A DNA stretch of 55,163 nt from Hydrogenophaga sp. (GCA_016790705.1 JAEUOT010000064.1:1-55163); one strand, 5' to 3'; numbered from the stretch's first letter, positions 37,505-46,420 are shown. Numbers and translations: made by a program. Notes: a model not told the origin generated them from the letters alone.

Positions 37505-37701
37505 GCACCCTGCTCTTGGGCCATGGTGGGCACGCCGTCTCGCCAGGTTCTGACATCAGGAAAAGACCGGCCGCAGCCATCGCAGACCAGGGTCTGTGTC
37601 GAACGAAGCTCAGCGTATTCGTTGCGTTCCACCAGGTGGTGGTAGCTCGTGCCTCCACACACGTGGCAGCGGTTGACGGGCTTGGGATGTGAAAGCTGCA
37701 T
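37501..37701 (-). CDS. Small zinc-ribbon protein
   Basis: A 66-residue protein with two CxxC knuckles (RCHVCGGTSYHHLVERNEY and LVCDGCGRSFPDV) that probably bind one zinc ion. I do not recognise the family. The start is uncertain: ATG 37701 gives a compact zinc ribbon, and an in-frame extension to 37785 adds 28 residues with no clear ribosome-binding site. The stop overlaps the xseA start (ATGA), which supports co-translation with xseA. Confidence 0.6.
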   Translation of the reverse strand: MQLSHPKPVNRCHVCGGTSYHHLVERNEYAELRSTQTLVCDGCGRSFPDVRTWRDGVPTMAQEQGA

Positions 37702-37888
37702 GGGAAGAATTATCGGGCGATCAATGAGCCCACGCATGACCAGGAACCAACACCGTTCCATGGCAACCCAATCATCTAGGAACATGGTTCCATCGCTCGA
37801 ACAACGGCTCAGTCAGGTGCCAAGGCAGCGCACTCAATCGGGCGCAGGACCTGTACGAAAATCTTCTGAGAACAGGTTTTTCTGCCGA

Positions 37889-40075
37889 CTACCGCACGCT
37901 GCCAATATGGCACTTCTTGTACTTCAGGCCGCTCCCACACGGACAGGGATCGTTCCGACCGATCTTGGCACGTGGCCATTTCTGGACTGGACCTTGGGTG
38001 CTCCTGCCGACCCGGCTCTGCATGGTCTGCGTCAAGAGGTCCATGTCGTCCGAAGGCTGCCAGGGGTAGTCCAATGTCAGTCCGAAACGGATGCTTTCGT
38101 CGGTGTGCAGGCAAAGGCCAAACCACTTGCGCGCCTTCAGCGCGTACTTCCGTTTGTGACAGTGGGCCTCCAATCGATCCCTGGCCTGCCCCAAGGGTCC
38201 AGGATTGCAATGAAGGCAGATCCCCTCCTCGGCTTCGCCGATTGAAACGGTGAAGTCGTGTGGTTTCCCGTCGGCTCTCGCCCGACGCGTCAGCTCCTGA
38301 ATGCCATGCGCGAGGTGGCGGCACGTGTCTTCCCCGAGGGTCAGTAGCAGGAACCCAAGGTCGAGGGTTGCAGGATCGCTTTTCTGTTCGATCTGTTGGA
38401 TCAGCCGTTCAAATGCGGTTCCTGCGAAACGGGTCAGGATGCCGTCGGGTGTCCTGTCGCCCGACACACCGTCTCTGCGCACCATCATTGCGAGATCCAG
38501 ATCGGCACTGATGTCATCGCCAAGGATCACCAGGTCGTGTTCTGGAGAGAGCCAAAGGTTCTCCTTCAGATGGAAGGACAGCGCCACCAGTTCGTGGGAC
38601 AGTTGCAAGCGGTCGGCATGGAGCGCCCGCTGATGGATATAGCCCAGCAACCGAAGCGGTGACTCCAGCATCTCCGTCAGGGCATCCAGCAGGAACACAT
38701 CCATCACGAAGGGCGGCCGGATGCCCACGGTCGCTTCATGCTTGAGGAACTGGCTCACTTGGAAGCTGAGCGCCGGATAGTGGTCGGCGACCACGTTGAG
38801 CAGAAACACCTCCTTGGGTTTCCACTGAAGCACGACTTCGTTGCCGAGGGCATCGCGCAACACACAGTCCCCGGCGAGGATGTGCCGAGCACACACCATG
38901 CCCTGCTCATAGGCCTCGACAACGGCTTTCTGGAAATCCGCCCTGATCTGCCCGTCGTTGCCCCGTCGGGCTTCCAGCGTCAGCCGCTTGGACTTTGCCT
39001 GGACAACGATCGCGCGGTCGCCGAAAGTCACGAGGACATCGATCTCACCGGTCTTTTGCTTGCCGCAATACACATTGATGTTGCTGCGCACATTGGCCGC
39101 CCGGAACACTTTGGCAAGACAGCGAACCGCCATCGCCTCTGTGAACTCACCACGGTGCCTGGACGCCGTGCTCCTATAGCTATCGTCCTGCAGCATCCAG
39201 TAAAACGGGGATTCATACAGGGCTTCCACGAGGCTGTAGTACTGGTACAGCAAGACACGACCATCGGGCAGCGGAATCAGTGGCGTGGCCGAGATCGCGT
39301 TGAAAGCACTGGCATCGGTAAAACCGGCGTTGTGGCCTTGATGGGTGAACACCCGTAGGACAGCTTGGACCTCCTCCAGGGCGACGCCACTGGTCGCAAC
39401 AAGCTCTTCGGCGGAAAGAAAGAAGCCCGGGAGAATGGTCCAGCTGGCCGTATCGTCCGGCGGCATGGCTTGGTGTGCCGCCATGACGTTTTCATTCTGA
39501 CGTTCGCCGATGGCGCGGACCACTGCGGTGGCGGCCTGGATGCTGAAACCTTTAGTGCGTTGTAGCCACTCGTCATCCTTGCCGTACTTCTCGGGCGAGA
39601 AGTCTCGGTACTGGAACGAGTAAGCCGACTCGCCACCATAGAAGATCGGCTCTCGGAGAAAGGCACCCCGAGTGGTGGCTGCATCAATCGCCTGACCTGT
39701 GATGGCTGCGCTCATGTTCTCGAACATCGGCGAGCCGATGGCTGCATGGAGTTCGTCCATCAAGGTGTCGCTTCGCTCGATGTACGACTGCATGAGCACC
39801 GGCTCAGGCAGCGACAGATCAATGTCCTTTTGAACCATCAGCCCGATGAGGGTGGTGATCTCGGTCCGAATCAGTCGCCCGCTTGTGAAAAGCTTCGCCA
39901 TGTCCGGCGACTTCATTCTGGTGTCGTACGCAATGAAATTGTCCCTATGGCAGATGTAGGCCAAGGCATGGACGTAGCCTGGACTGCAGCACAACTCAGC
40001 GAGATCACTGAAGACAGCGGACTCTGCTCTTTTGGCTCTGTGTGGACCGGGCCTGGTGGCGCTGTTGTTGGACAT
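37889..40075 (-). CDS. Large predicted PD-(D/E)XK nuclease-like protein with SEC-C zinc motif
   Basis: I do not recognise this 728-residue protein as a named system. In the middle, GEFTEAMAVRCLAKVF (Glu310), KTGEIDVLVTFGD (Asp346) and IVVQAKS (Gln359, Lys361) line up as the E...D...QxK pattern of PD-(D/E)XK nucleases, close to restriction-endonuclease-like folds. The C-terminus is a SEC-C motif, CPCGSGLKYKKCH (Cys711, Cys713, Cys722, His723). A second Cys/His cluster (GICLHCNPG, AHCHKRK) lies before it. The N-terminal 250 residues are helical and unassigned. Context is an operon with exonuclease VII genes under an SOS-like box, which suggests DNA repair or defence. Confidence 0.65.
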   Translation of the reverse strand: MSNNSATRPGPHRAKRAESAVFSDLAELCCSPGYVHALAYICHRDNFIAYDTRMKSPDMAKLFTSGRLIRTEITTLIGLMVQKDIDLSLPEPVLMQSYIERSDTLMDELHAAIGSPMFENMSAAITGQAIDAATTRGAFLREPIFYGGESAYSFQYRDFSPEKYGKDDEWLQRTKGFSIQAATAVVRAIGERQNENVMAAHQAMPPDDTASWTILPGFFLSAEELVATSGVALEEVQAVLRVFTHQGHNAGFTDASAFNAISATPLIPLPDGRVLLYQYYSLVEALYESPFYWMLQDDSYRSTASRHRGEFTEAMAVRCLAKVFRAANVRSNINVYCGKQKTGEIDVLVTFGDRAIVVQAKSKRLTLEARRGNDGQIRADFQKAVVEAYEQGMVCARHILAGDCVLRDALGNEVVLQWKPKEVFLLNVVADHYPALSFQVSQFLKHEATVGIRPPFVMDVFLLDALTEMLESPLRLLGYIHQRALHADRLQLSHELVALSFHLKENLWLSPEHDLVILGDDISADLDLAMMVRRDGVSGDRTPDGILTRFAGTAFERLIQQIEQKSDPATLDLGFLLLTLGEDTCRHLAHGIQELTRRARADGKPHDFTVSIGEAEEGICLHCNPGPLGQARDRLEAHCHKRKYALKARKWFGLCLHTDESIRFGLTLDYPWQPSDDMDLLTQTMQSRVGRSTQGPVQKWPRAKIGRNDPCPCGSGLKYKKCHIGSVR

Positions 40076-40159
40076 GGCAAAGGGGGTTCTGTTGAAACTG
40101 AACGGTTGCTCACATGACCTGCACGGAGACCGATAGTTGGGGTGATGGATCGGTCAGGA

Positions 40160-40366
40160 TCACCCGTCGGAAAACTCAGCGGAAGCCGAACGCGTTCTTT
40201 CGACCCGGCTGCCGTTGACGAACACTTCATTGCCCACAACCTCAATCAGGATCTCGCCGTAGCGACTCTTCCAGACATAGCGCAACACACCGGCGGTGGC
40301 CAGGGGCAGTTCGTCGCCGGGGGAATTGATCCGCAGCAGCACCTCCTGGAACACGGGGGCGTTCAT
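40160..40366 (-). CDS. Small protein of unknown function (68 aa)
   Basis: The 68-residue product begins MNAPVFQEVLLRINSPGDELPLATAGVLRYVWKSRYGEILIEVVGNEVFVNG. It looks like a compact beta-rich domain. It is similar in style to small proteins found on conjugative elements, but I cannot name the family. The ATG at 40366 is 35 bases after the stop of the 27-residue reading frame, and the gene lies 84 bases upstream of the SEC-C nuclease gene on the same strand. A longer in-frame extension to 40501 crosses the small upstream gene and is unlikely. Confidence 0.55.
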   Translation of the reverse strand: MNAPVFQEVLLRINSPGDELPLATAGVLRYVWKSRYGEILIEVVGNEVFVNGSRVERTRSASAEFSDG

Positions 40367-40400
40367 GCGCGAACCTCGTGGGGTGCTAGGCATGAGTTGT

Positions 40401-40484
40401 TCAGAACCAGCGCCAGACGCGGCGCAGCCATTCCGAACGGCGCTGGAAGCGAGGCTGGTACAGCTGACGAAATTCTTGGTGCAT
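40401..40484 (-). CDS. Short Arg/Trp-rich peptide gene (27 aa) behind a LexA-type box
   Basis: An ATG at 40484 with AAAGGAG six bases upstream opens a frame of 27 codons ending in TGA. The product MHQEFRQLYQPRFQRRSEWL followed by RRVWRWF is strongly basic and aromatic (eight Arg, three Trp) with no membrane span. It lies 20 bases downstream of a perfect LexA-type box and is the first frame of the operon. It could be a leader peptide, a small toxin or an SOS peptide. The evidence for expression is only the ribosome-binding site and position. Confidence 0.5.
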   Translation of the reverse strand: MHQEFRQLYQPRFQRRSEWLRRVWRWF

Positions 40485-40504
40485 GGGCTTCTCCTTTGCA
40501 ATAG

Positions 40505-40520
40505 CTGTAATTTTATACAG
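40505..40520 (-). promoter_or_regulatory. LexA-type operator (CTGT-N8-ACAG)
   Basis: CTGTAATTTTATACAG fits the LexA consensus exactly and overlaps a TATAAA -10 element on the minus strand. It lies 20 bases upstream of the 27-codon gene that heads the operon leading to the 68-residue protein, SEC-C nuclease, zinc-ribbon protein and xseAB. SOS control by LexA is the likely reading, although an element-encoded repressor with the same site is possible. Confidence 0.7.
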
Positions 40521-40667
40521 TATCTTGAACTGAAGGACGTTTTGTCGGCCCAGGGATTCGAGCGTCACGGCTCGCGCCGTCGGGCTCCCCGGGCACTGCC
40601 CCGAGCCAGGCGGGGCCCGTCTCGGCCGTTCGGCGGGAATCCCTGACGCCTCCGGCAGCCTGCGCTG

Positions 40668-40685
40668 CCTGCGCGCTGTGCTTGC
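40668..40685. repeat. Dispersed 18-base repeat, copy 1
   Basis: CCTGCGCGCTGTGCTTGC differs by one base from two identical copies (CCTGCGCGCTGCGCTTGC) at 49852-49869 and 54359-54376. All three are in noncoding stretches of the mobile-element backbone. Confidence 0.6.
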
Positions 40686-40739
40686 CCTGGTACGCGCGAA
40701 GTGTGTGGGTGGGGCGTCTTGCTGTTCCCTTCACCGTAG

Positions 40740-40866
40740 CACGCCGTTCTCGGCGTCAAGGTCGGCGCGCCCTGCCCTGCGGTGGTGCGCTGGCGTCCTG
40801 CGGCCGTCCACGAACCCTGACCCCTGCGCTGCGCCGTGCAGGTGCCGGTCTCGGGCAATCCCGCCC
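40740..40866 (+). repeat. Repeated structured leader, copy 1 (upstream of the radC-like gene)
   Basis: A 31-base segment at 40740-40770 has one mismatch to 48473-48503. It is followed in both copies by a CGTCxACGAACCxTGACC block, GCTGCGCTGCGCCGTG and the small hairpin CGGGCAATCCCG. The GTCAAGGT element can pair with the ACCCTGAC further on. The remaining 40521-40739 sequence is GC-rich and holds no supported gene. Confidence 0.65.
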
Positions 40867-40883
40867 GATTCACGGAGCCGGCC

Positions 40884-41393
40884 ATGGCACACGATCTCTT
40901 CTCCTTTGATCCTTCCGTTCTTCTGGTTCGCGACACAGCGGGTAACTACCGCCCGGCGCAGGCCGACGAAGTGCTGCAGGCGGCGCAACGCATCCTGCAG
41001 CAGCACCTGATCGAGCGGGTGCTGTTCGACTCACCCCAGGCGGTGCGGGAGTTCCTGAAGGTGAAGCTGGGTTTGCTGGAGCACGAGGTGTTCGCGGTGC
41101 TGATGCTGGATTCGCAGAACCGCCTGATCGAATACCTCGAACTGTTCCGGGGCTCGGTAAGCCAGACCTCGGTCTATCCGCGGGAGGTGGTCAAGGAGTG
41201 CCTAGCGCGCAATGCAGCTGCCCTGGTTCTGGTGCACAACCACCCCTCGGGGGTCGCCGAACCGTCCCGGGCCGACGAGCACCTGACGCAGACGCTGAAG
41301 TCGGCGCTGTCGCTGGTGGACGTGCGGGTGCTGGACCACATGATCGTGGCGGGCGACCAGGTTCTTTCGATGGCCGAACGCGGCCTTCTGTGA
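40884..41393 (+). CDS. radC: RadC-like JAB/MPN-domain protein
   Basis: This 169-residue protein belongs to the RadC family common on conjugative elements. The JAB metal-binding motif is intact: the Glu in [19 protein letters not shown], then [20 protein letters not shown] with HxH and Asp. The short form lacks the N-terminal helix-hairpin-helix domain of chromosomal RadC. The ATG at 40884 has GGAG upstream. In-frame sequence before it belongs to the repeated leader. Function in DNA repair has not been firmly shown for the family. A terminator-like hairpin follows. Confidence 0.88.
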   Translation: MAHDLFSFDPSVLLVRDTAGNYRPAQADEVLQAAQRILQQHLIERVLFDSPQAVREFLKVKLGLLEHEVFAVLMLDSQNRLIEYLELFRGSVSQTSVYPREVVKECLARNAAALVLVHNHPSGVAEPSRADEHLTQTLKSALSLVDVRVLDHMIVAGDQVLSMAERGLL

Positions 41394-41397
41394 TCCC

Positions 41398-41416
41398 GGG
41401 GGCCTGCCCCCTTTTT
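41398..41416 (+). terminator. Terminator-like hairpin after the radC-like gene
   Basis: GGGGG/CCCCC with a four-base loop (CCTG) is followed by five T, starting four bases after the radC stop. Confidence 0.65.
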
Positions 41417-41757
41417 GCTTTAGCGGGCATTAGTGTGGCCTGGGGAAACCCTCCAGGGGTCGGGCTGCGCCCCACCCCGCCGCGCCGGCTTGGCACCCCG
41501 TACTGCCACCGAACAGGCGCAGCCTGATCGACGAAACATAGGGGCCACAACGCTTTGCCACGGCGAATCCTGAACAGACTGAGCGTCAAACAACTGAGGA
41601 TCTTTCGCTGAGTCAAATGCACGCCCGAGCTCGCAACGCGCTGCTTGTCCGTGCTGAGATCAGCTTCTCCGAGACGGCGTGATAAAACTTGTCGAGCACA
41701 AAATTCAACCTCGCCACGGCATGAAGCCAGATGGCTACGCGATAGGCTGTCGTCGAT
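41417..41757. other. Noncoding stretch between radC and the Gabija-like pair
   Basis: About 340 bases without a supported gene. The left half is GC-rich backbone sequence. The right half from about 41560 becomes visibly less GC-rich, matching the gajB/gajA cargo that follows, so a junction probably lies here. Confidence 0.4.
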
Positions 41758-43677
41758 TCAGTTGATCAGCTCAACCTCGCCTTCTTCGAACCATCCGTAC
41801 TGGAGGATGGCGCTTCGAGCCAACCCAGGATCCGGCGAGTAGTAGATGATGGCCAAGCTCTTCTCCGCTCGGCTGCAGGTAACGTAGAACAAGCGGCGGG
41901 TGCGATCCGAACCGGTCTCTCGGCCAGCGGCTTCGCTTTCAAGGTCCGCCTTTGTTTTCTCCTTGGTACCGAAGAACTTGTCATAGGCAAAAAGGAAGCC
42001 TCGCGCCTCGTCGTCGTTGATCACGACCATCACGCGTGGGAACTCCAGCCCCTTAACGCCCTGGTGCGTCCCGAACTGCGACTGTCCCCGCACGTACAGG
42101 TCATAGCGTTCGATCTGACTCAGCGGAGCCTCAAGCGACTTGCTCCATGCGCTCAGCTCAGAGATAGAGTCTTCGACTTCTTCGTCCTCGCTGCCATTCA
42201 ACTGATCACCCTGCTTCGCATCGTCCACAGCCGCCGCAGCGATGGCCTCACCGGAAACGAAGGGAGCGAGCGTGTCCGGGATGACAAACAGACCCGTCTG
42301 CGCAACAAACTCGAGCACCTTCTGTGCTGTGATCTCGGGCTGTTCCGTGATCAACGCAAAAAGTCCATCGCACGCCGCCTTGGCCTTGCTGAGTTGCGCG
42401 ACCTGATTCGGTCCGGCATCTTGGAGCGTTGCGCGGTCCAGAAGCGGCGATGACGCCTTGATGATCGCCGTAGTCCCAAACCGGTCGTTGGCGCGAAGCG
42501 CCTTGACCAGCGGCAGCACGTCCCGGATGAAGAACCCAAGGCCTGCGCCTGAGCCTTGAAGCAGGCTCGTTCTGAGGTTGTCAATAGCCCAAAGCGGCTC
42601 GAAGAATTCCACGAAACCGAACCGCCTGGCAGACATCAGGTGCTCAAGGGCAAGCGTCTTCACCGTGTCAGAGTTCTGCCAGGCCAGATCGCCGGCTATC
42701 GTCGCCATGCGTTGGCGCACCGCCGCTTCGATAGAGAAGGGAACAACGCCGGCTTGTGGTGCGATAAAGACTCGAACCACACCTCTTTCTGCGTCACTTC
42801 GTGGTACTTGTTCCTCGCCATCGACGTCGTGGCGGATGCTGTTGATGACCTCGATGATGCGGGACGGGCACCGATGGTTCATCCGCTTGCGAGGTTTGGC
42901 CCACCTGGCCGGGATAGCCTTGTCCAGCCGGTCTTTCCCGTCCGAGTAGATGCGCTGCATCATGTCGCCGAAAAGTCCTAGGCTGAACCGGCCTTGGAAC
43001 TCTTCCTCCAGATGCAGGAATGCGTCCATGAGAGCCTTGTTTGTGTCCTGGCTCTCATCAATGAGCAAGACCGGACACCTACTGACCAACATTCGCCGTA
43101 ACCCAGGTTTGCTGGTCAGGAAGGTCGCCGTCATTGCGATGACCTCCGAGTGGTTCAAAGAGTCGCGTGTGCGGTTGTCGCTGGTCGGGCTGTAGATGAA
43201 CTTGACAATGGAATCCAGACTCGCCAGACGGCGACGTTTGCTCTCCATGGATCGAAGCCGTTCAACGCCTGCTTTTGTGTTGGGACGCCCCTTCCTGTGC
43301 TGCTCCTCTAGCTCTGCGATCTCTCCTTCAAGGTTCTTGGCGACCCACTGACGGATGTCGGCGTTGAAGCCCTCGATCAGAGACCAGGAGAACGCGTGGA
43401 TCGTCATGACCTCAACCCGGGGATCGAACTCGAGACGCTGCTTGATTTCGTCGCAGGCAGCGTTGGTGTAGGTGATGACCCCGATCTTCTTGCCCGTCAG
43501 TGTCAACTGCCTGCCGCGCTCGCCGTTGATCGTCTTTCTGACTGCGGTGACCAGCGACCTCGTCTTTCCAGATCCGGCACCCGCGTACAGGAAGAAGCTT
43601 GTTGGCTTGCTTAGGTCAAGACAATCGATAATCGTAGCGTCGGCCGTGGCATCAGATTGATCGTCAGCGGAAGTCAT
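41758..43677 (-). CDS. UvrD/Rep-type helicase, Gabija GajB-like
   Basis: This 639-residue superfamily 1 helicase has all core motifs: Walker A GAGSGKTR (residues 33-40), Ia ITYTNAACDEI, II LLIDESQDT, III LGLFGDMMQRIYSDG, IV RMNHRCPSRIIEVIN, V FGTHQGVKGLEFPRVMVV and VI RLFYVTCSRAEKS. Its start overlaps the stop of the OLD-family nuclease gene (ATGA). An OLD nuclease plus UvrD helicase is the Gabija anti-phage architecture, in which GajB is activated by DNA ends. The protein is longer than the best-known GajB (about 500 residues), so I call it Gabija-like. Confidence 0.82.
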   Translation of the reverse strand: MTSADDQSDATADATIIDCLDLSKPTSFFLYAGAGSGKTRSLVTAVRKTINGERGRQLTLTGKKIGVITYTNAACDEIKQRLEFDPRVEVMTIHAFSWSLIEGFNADIRQWVAKNLEGEIAELEEQHRKGRPNTKAGVERLRSMESKRRRLASLDSIVKFIYSPTSDNRTRDSLNHSEVIAMTATFLTSKPGLRRMLVSRCPVLLIDESQDTNKALMDAFLHLEEEFQGRFSLGLFGDMMQRIYSDGKDRLDKAIPARWAKPRKRMNHRCPSRIIEVINSIRHDVDGEEQVPRSDAERGVVRVFIAPQAGVVPFSIEAAVRQRMATIAGDLAWQNSDTVKTLALEHLMSARRFGFVEFFEPLWAIDNLRTSLLQGSGAGLGFFIRDVLPLVKALRANDRFGTTAIIKASSPLLDRATLQDAGPNQVAQLSKAKAACDGLFALITEQPEITAQKVLEFVAQTGLFVIPDTLAPFVSGEAIAAAAVDDAKQGDQLNGSEDEEVEDSISELSAWSKSLEAPLSQIERYDLYVRGQSQFGTHQGVKGLEFPRVMVVINDDEARGFLFAYDKFFGTKEKTKADLESEAAGRETGSDRTRRLFYVTCSRAEKSLAIIYYSPDPGLARSAILQYGWFEEGEVELIN

Positions 43678-46013
43678 GGCGCGGCTCCCGCCTCTGGTCC
43701 AGTAGCGGAGGCTGCCGAAACGGCCATAGCTGGCACTACTGTCAAGACCTCCACCTGCTTCTTCTTCATCTGTTCTAACAGCCACTCAAGACCCTCGGCG
43801 ATGTACGTCGGAACCTTCAAACTGTTGAAATTGTCCGCCATCAAAACATCGAGGGCGAACTCCGCCTTCTTGCCGTCCTTGAGCGCGGTGTACATGCTGG
43901 CACCAACCGCGATCGCACCGCCTCCATTGGCGATGGCAGTCCGGAACTTGGCATTCAATCCCGATCCCGCGAACGCGGCGAAGAATTCCACATTCTCAAA
44001 CACAAGCGCGTCTTCAAACGTGTAGGGGTAGGCGGTCTCCTTTGCGGTGGCACCCGGCATCGTGATCTCAACCGGTGTCTGGTACGCCGCGCGTACAGCG
44101 AAAATTGAGTCACTAGCATCCGATAGCGTCTTGGCTTCCGGCGTCGCGCCAATGAGGGCGTCGAGGTCTTCCAGGGCTGGCACCCAGGTCTTTAGGGTAG
44201 CGTTGTTGGTTTTCTGGCCTGCGCCCATAGCGGGTTGAACTGATGAGCCTCCCGTACCCGTCAGACTGTCCAGGTCGGTGACGATCAGCGTCAACAGGCC
44301 GAGATGATCAATCAGCGGACGCAAACGATGGGCGTGGCTACCGCCAATTTCAAGCAGAGTGACATAGCTTTGATGCAACACCTTGTAGTGAGCTCGAATG
44401 AAGTTGGGGATGAGCATGCGCTCTGCCGGCCCCTCAACGAGGATCGCTGCGTCAGCAAAGAACAGGTCCGCGTGTTGTGCACGCAAGTACCGAGTGACGA
44501 AGCGCTCGGTCACTGCCTCTTCCCCGAACACATGCGACAGGTTGACCACAGTAGACACCGGCACATTTGCCACCATGCCGGCAGGTAGCCTGCGGAAGTA
44601 CCGCAAGCTCGCGAAGGGCGTTTCGTGTGCAACGTGGCTCGAATGCGTGCTGACGATCAGCTGGGTACGCAGCACATCGCTTTCTCCTAGCTCTGGGCGC
44701 CTACGCAGCACCTCGTACGCCTTCTTGATGAAGACTTGCTGCACCTGCGCATGCAGGTGCGCCTCGGGTTCTTCCACAAGAACGAGGTGAAGCGGTTCAA
44801 TACTTGTCGCCTCTGCTCCCTTAGACGCTTTGCCGACACGCATCCAGGCATCGCGGAAACTCATCAGCCGAAAGATCATCGAGATGAGGTTTTGGTATCC
44901 CAGCCCGTTGCTCCCCTCCGGCAACAACAGTAAAGGTGCAACCGCGCCCTTATCCGAAATCACATCCACCTCGAAGTTGACTGCCGCACTGTGGTTCAAC
45001 CCATCAATCGCGCGCAAGCGCGTGGATACACGTGGCCGCGGATCGCTGACACCTGGGTAGCCGAGGCCAGCTACTTCGTTGAAGCATTCGCTGAAGCTCT
45101 CCGTAAGCTTTAAGTCGAATGCACCCTCCGCGGCCTCCATAGCCAAGAGAGCTTCGAGGTCCGTGGGTTCCGGTCCCTTGGAGGGATCCAGATGCTTGGC
45201 GTAATAGCTTCGAAGCTGTTCAGATAGCCGCGTTCCCCCAGCAGAGGTCTGCAACTCATCGTCGTCAACGCCACTCGGGACTTCACCAAACCCACGCTGA
45301 GCAGGAATGTCATGTACCTTGATGAGGCCACTGAGCGGATCGCCGTCAATGGAAAGTGCGGAGTGAGGGAGTACCTGCGGTAAAGCCCGAAGCTTCGCAG
45401 GAGACACAAGAAGGTCGGGATCCAGCGGATACGTCCGAATCGTGAACATCGAACTCAACCGCTTTGTGAGGAAGTCGACCAGAGTTTCAGGCCATACGGT
45501 CAGCTTGGCAACCTCGCCCTTTGCAGCTGCAGCAGCCGTAGCTGCTGTGCGCATGACGTTGGCTTCGGTGACACTGGAAATGAACTCCTTATAGAGTGCA
45601 TCGACATCTTTGGGCTCGTAACGGAGTCGGACCCCGAGCCGACCACCAGTCCACTCCAACAGAGGGACCAAATCACGGACCCGGTGGATCTCGTCTTCTT
45701 TGACCTGCAACCATAGATCCAGAGTTGGGAGTGCCTGCACCCAAGGGTCCAAGGAGAGATCTGCCACGGCACCCGTCTGTTGCGCCTTACCCCATGCTTC
45801 GCCTATGTCTACGAGCGCACGCAAGTGACACAACGTGAAGTCATTAATTTCAAATGGGCAACGGCGGGGTGTGAGGAAGCGCCGCAGAGCCAACATTGCG
45901 GAAGTCTTGCCGCTGTTGTTTGCGCCGACGAACAGTGTTGTTTTCGGCGACAGATCCACACGCGCGGACAACAGCTTCCTGAAATTCGCGATCTCGACGA
46001 ATTCGATGTGCAT
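43674..46013 (-). CDS. OLD-family ATP-dependent nuclease (AAA-Toprim), Gabija GajA-like
   Basis: A 779-residue class 2 OLD protein. The ATPase half has MHIEFVEIANFRKL, Walker A GANNSGKT (30-37), EEPEAHLH (414-421) and the switch STHSSH (455-460). The Toprim half has Glu527 (AAILVEGPAERMLI) and DLD at 580-582 (LIVTDLDSLTG). In Gabija this protein nicks phage DNA when nucleotides are depleted. The usual GajA is near 580 residues; this one carries about 200 more, partly between Walker A and the signature region. GGGAGG lies seven bases before ATG 46013. Base composition is lower in GC than the backbone. Confidence 0.83.
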   Translation of the reverse strand: MHIEFVEIANFRKLLSARVDLSPKTTLFVGANNSGKTSAMLALRRFLTPRRCPFEINDFTLCHLRALVDIGEAWGKAQQTGAVADLSLDPWVQALPTLDLWLQVKEDEIHRVRDLVPLLEWTGGRLGVRLRYEPKDVDALYKEFISSVTEANVMRTAATAAAAAKGEVAKLTVWPETLVDFLTKRLSSMFTIRTYPLDPDLLVSPAKLRALPQVLPHSALSIDGDPLSGLIKVHDIPAQRGFGEVPSGVDDDELQTSAGGTRLSEQLRSYYAKHLDPSKGPEPTDLEALLAMEAAEGAFDLKLTESFSECFNEVAGLGYPGVSDPRPRVSTRLRAIDGLNHSAAVNFEVDVISDKGAVAPLLLLPEGSNGLGYQNLISMIFRLMSFRDAWMRVGKASKGAEATSIEPLHLVLVEEPEAHLHAQVQQVFIKKAYEVLRRRPELGESDVLRTQLIVSTHSSHVAHETPFASLRYFRRLPAGMVANVPVSTVVNLSHVFGEEAVTERFVTRYLRAQHADLFFADAAILVEGPAERMLIPNFIRAHYKVLHQSYVTLLEIGGSHAHRLRPLIDHLGLLTLIVTDLDSLTGTGGSSVQPAMGAGQKTNNATLKTWVPALEDLDALIGATPEAKTLSDASDSIFAVRAAYQTPVEITMPGATAKETAYPYTFEDALVFENVEFFAAFAGSGLNAKFRTAIANGGGAIAVGASMYTALKDGKKAEFALDVLMADNFNSLKVPTYIAEGLEWLLEQMKKKQVEVLTVVPAMAVSAASATGPEAGAAP

Positions 46014-46420
46014 TTCGCACCCTCCCATGTGAAAGTACTTTTTGTGACGATAACCGAAGCGCGAGACCACAGATAGTGTGGATAGAAGCTCGGAGCCGGA
46101 GTGAGCACCTCATAGCCGGTCTGAGGCCAAACGCGGCGGCGATACCTCAGCTCGGTATCTGACTAAACACCCGGAACATGAACACCCAAGCTCTGTGTCC
46201 GCTGTTGTGCCTGCCAGCAACGCGCACTTTGATGATCCTGTGTTGAGGTCAACGCCGAACAAGCAGATGTTGCAAGGCACCTGCTGCTGAGTGACCGTCG
46301 TTAGCTTAAAACGAGCGTCATCGAGGCCGGTTCTAAGGCGGCTGCAGACACGACGTTCAGCCGGGTGGCTGTCCCGCTCGCTGCTATAGATTCGAGGGCC
46401 GATGGGGCTCGCTTCGAGGT
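46014..46420. other. Noncoding gap upstream of the Gabija-like operon
   Basis: About 400 bases of moderate GC content, with no convincing reading frame, hairpin or repeat. It presumably contains the promoter of the minus-strand gajA-gajB-like pair. I see no clear -35/-10 match. Confidence 0.4.
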
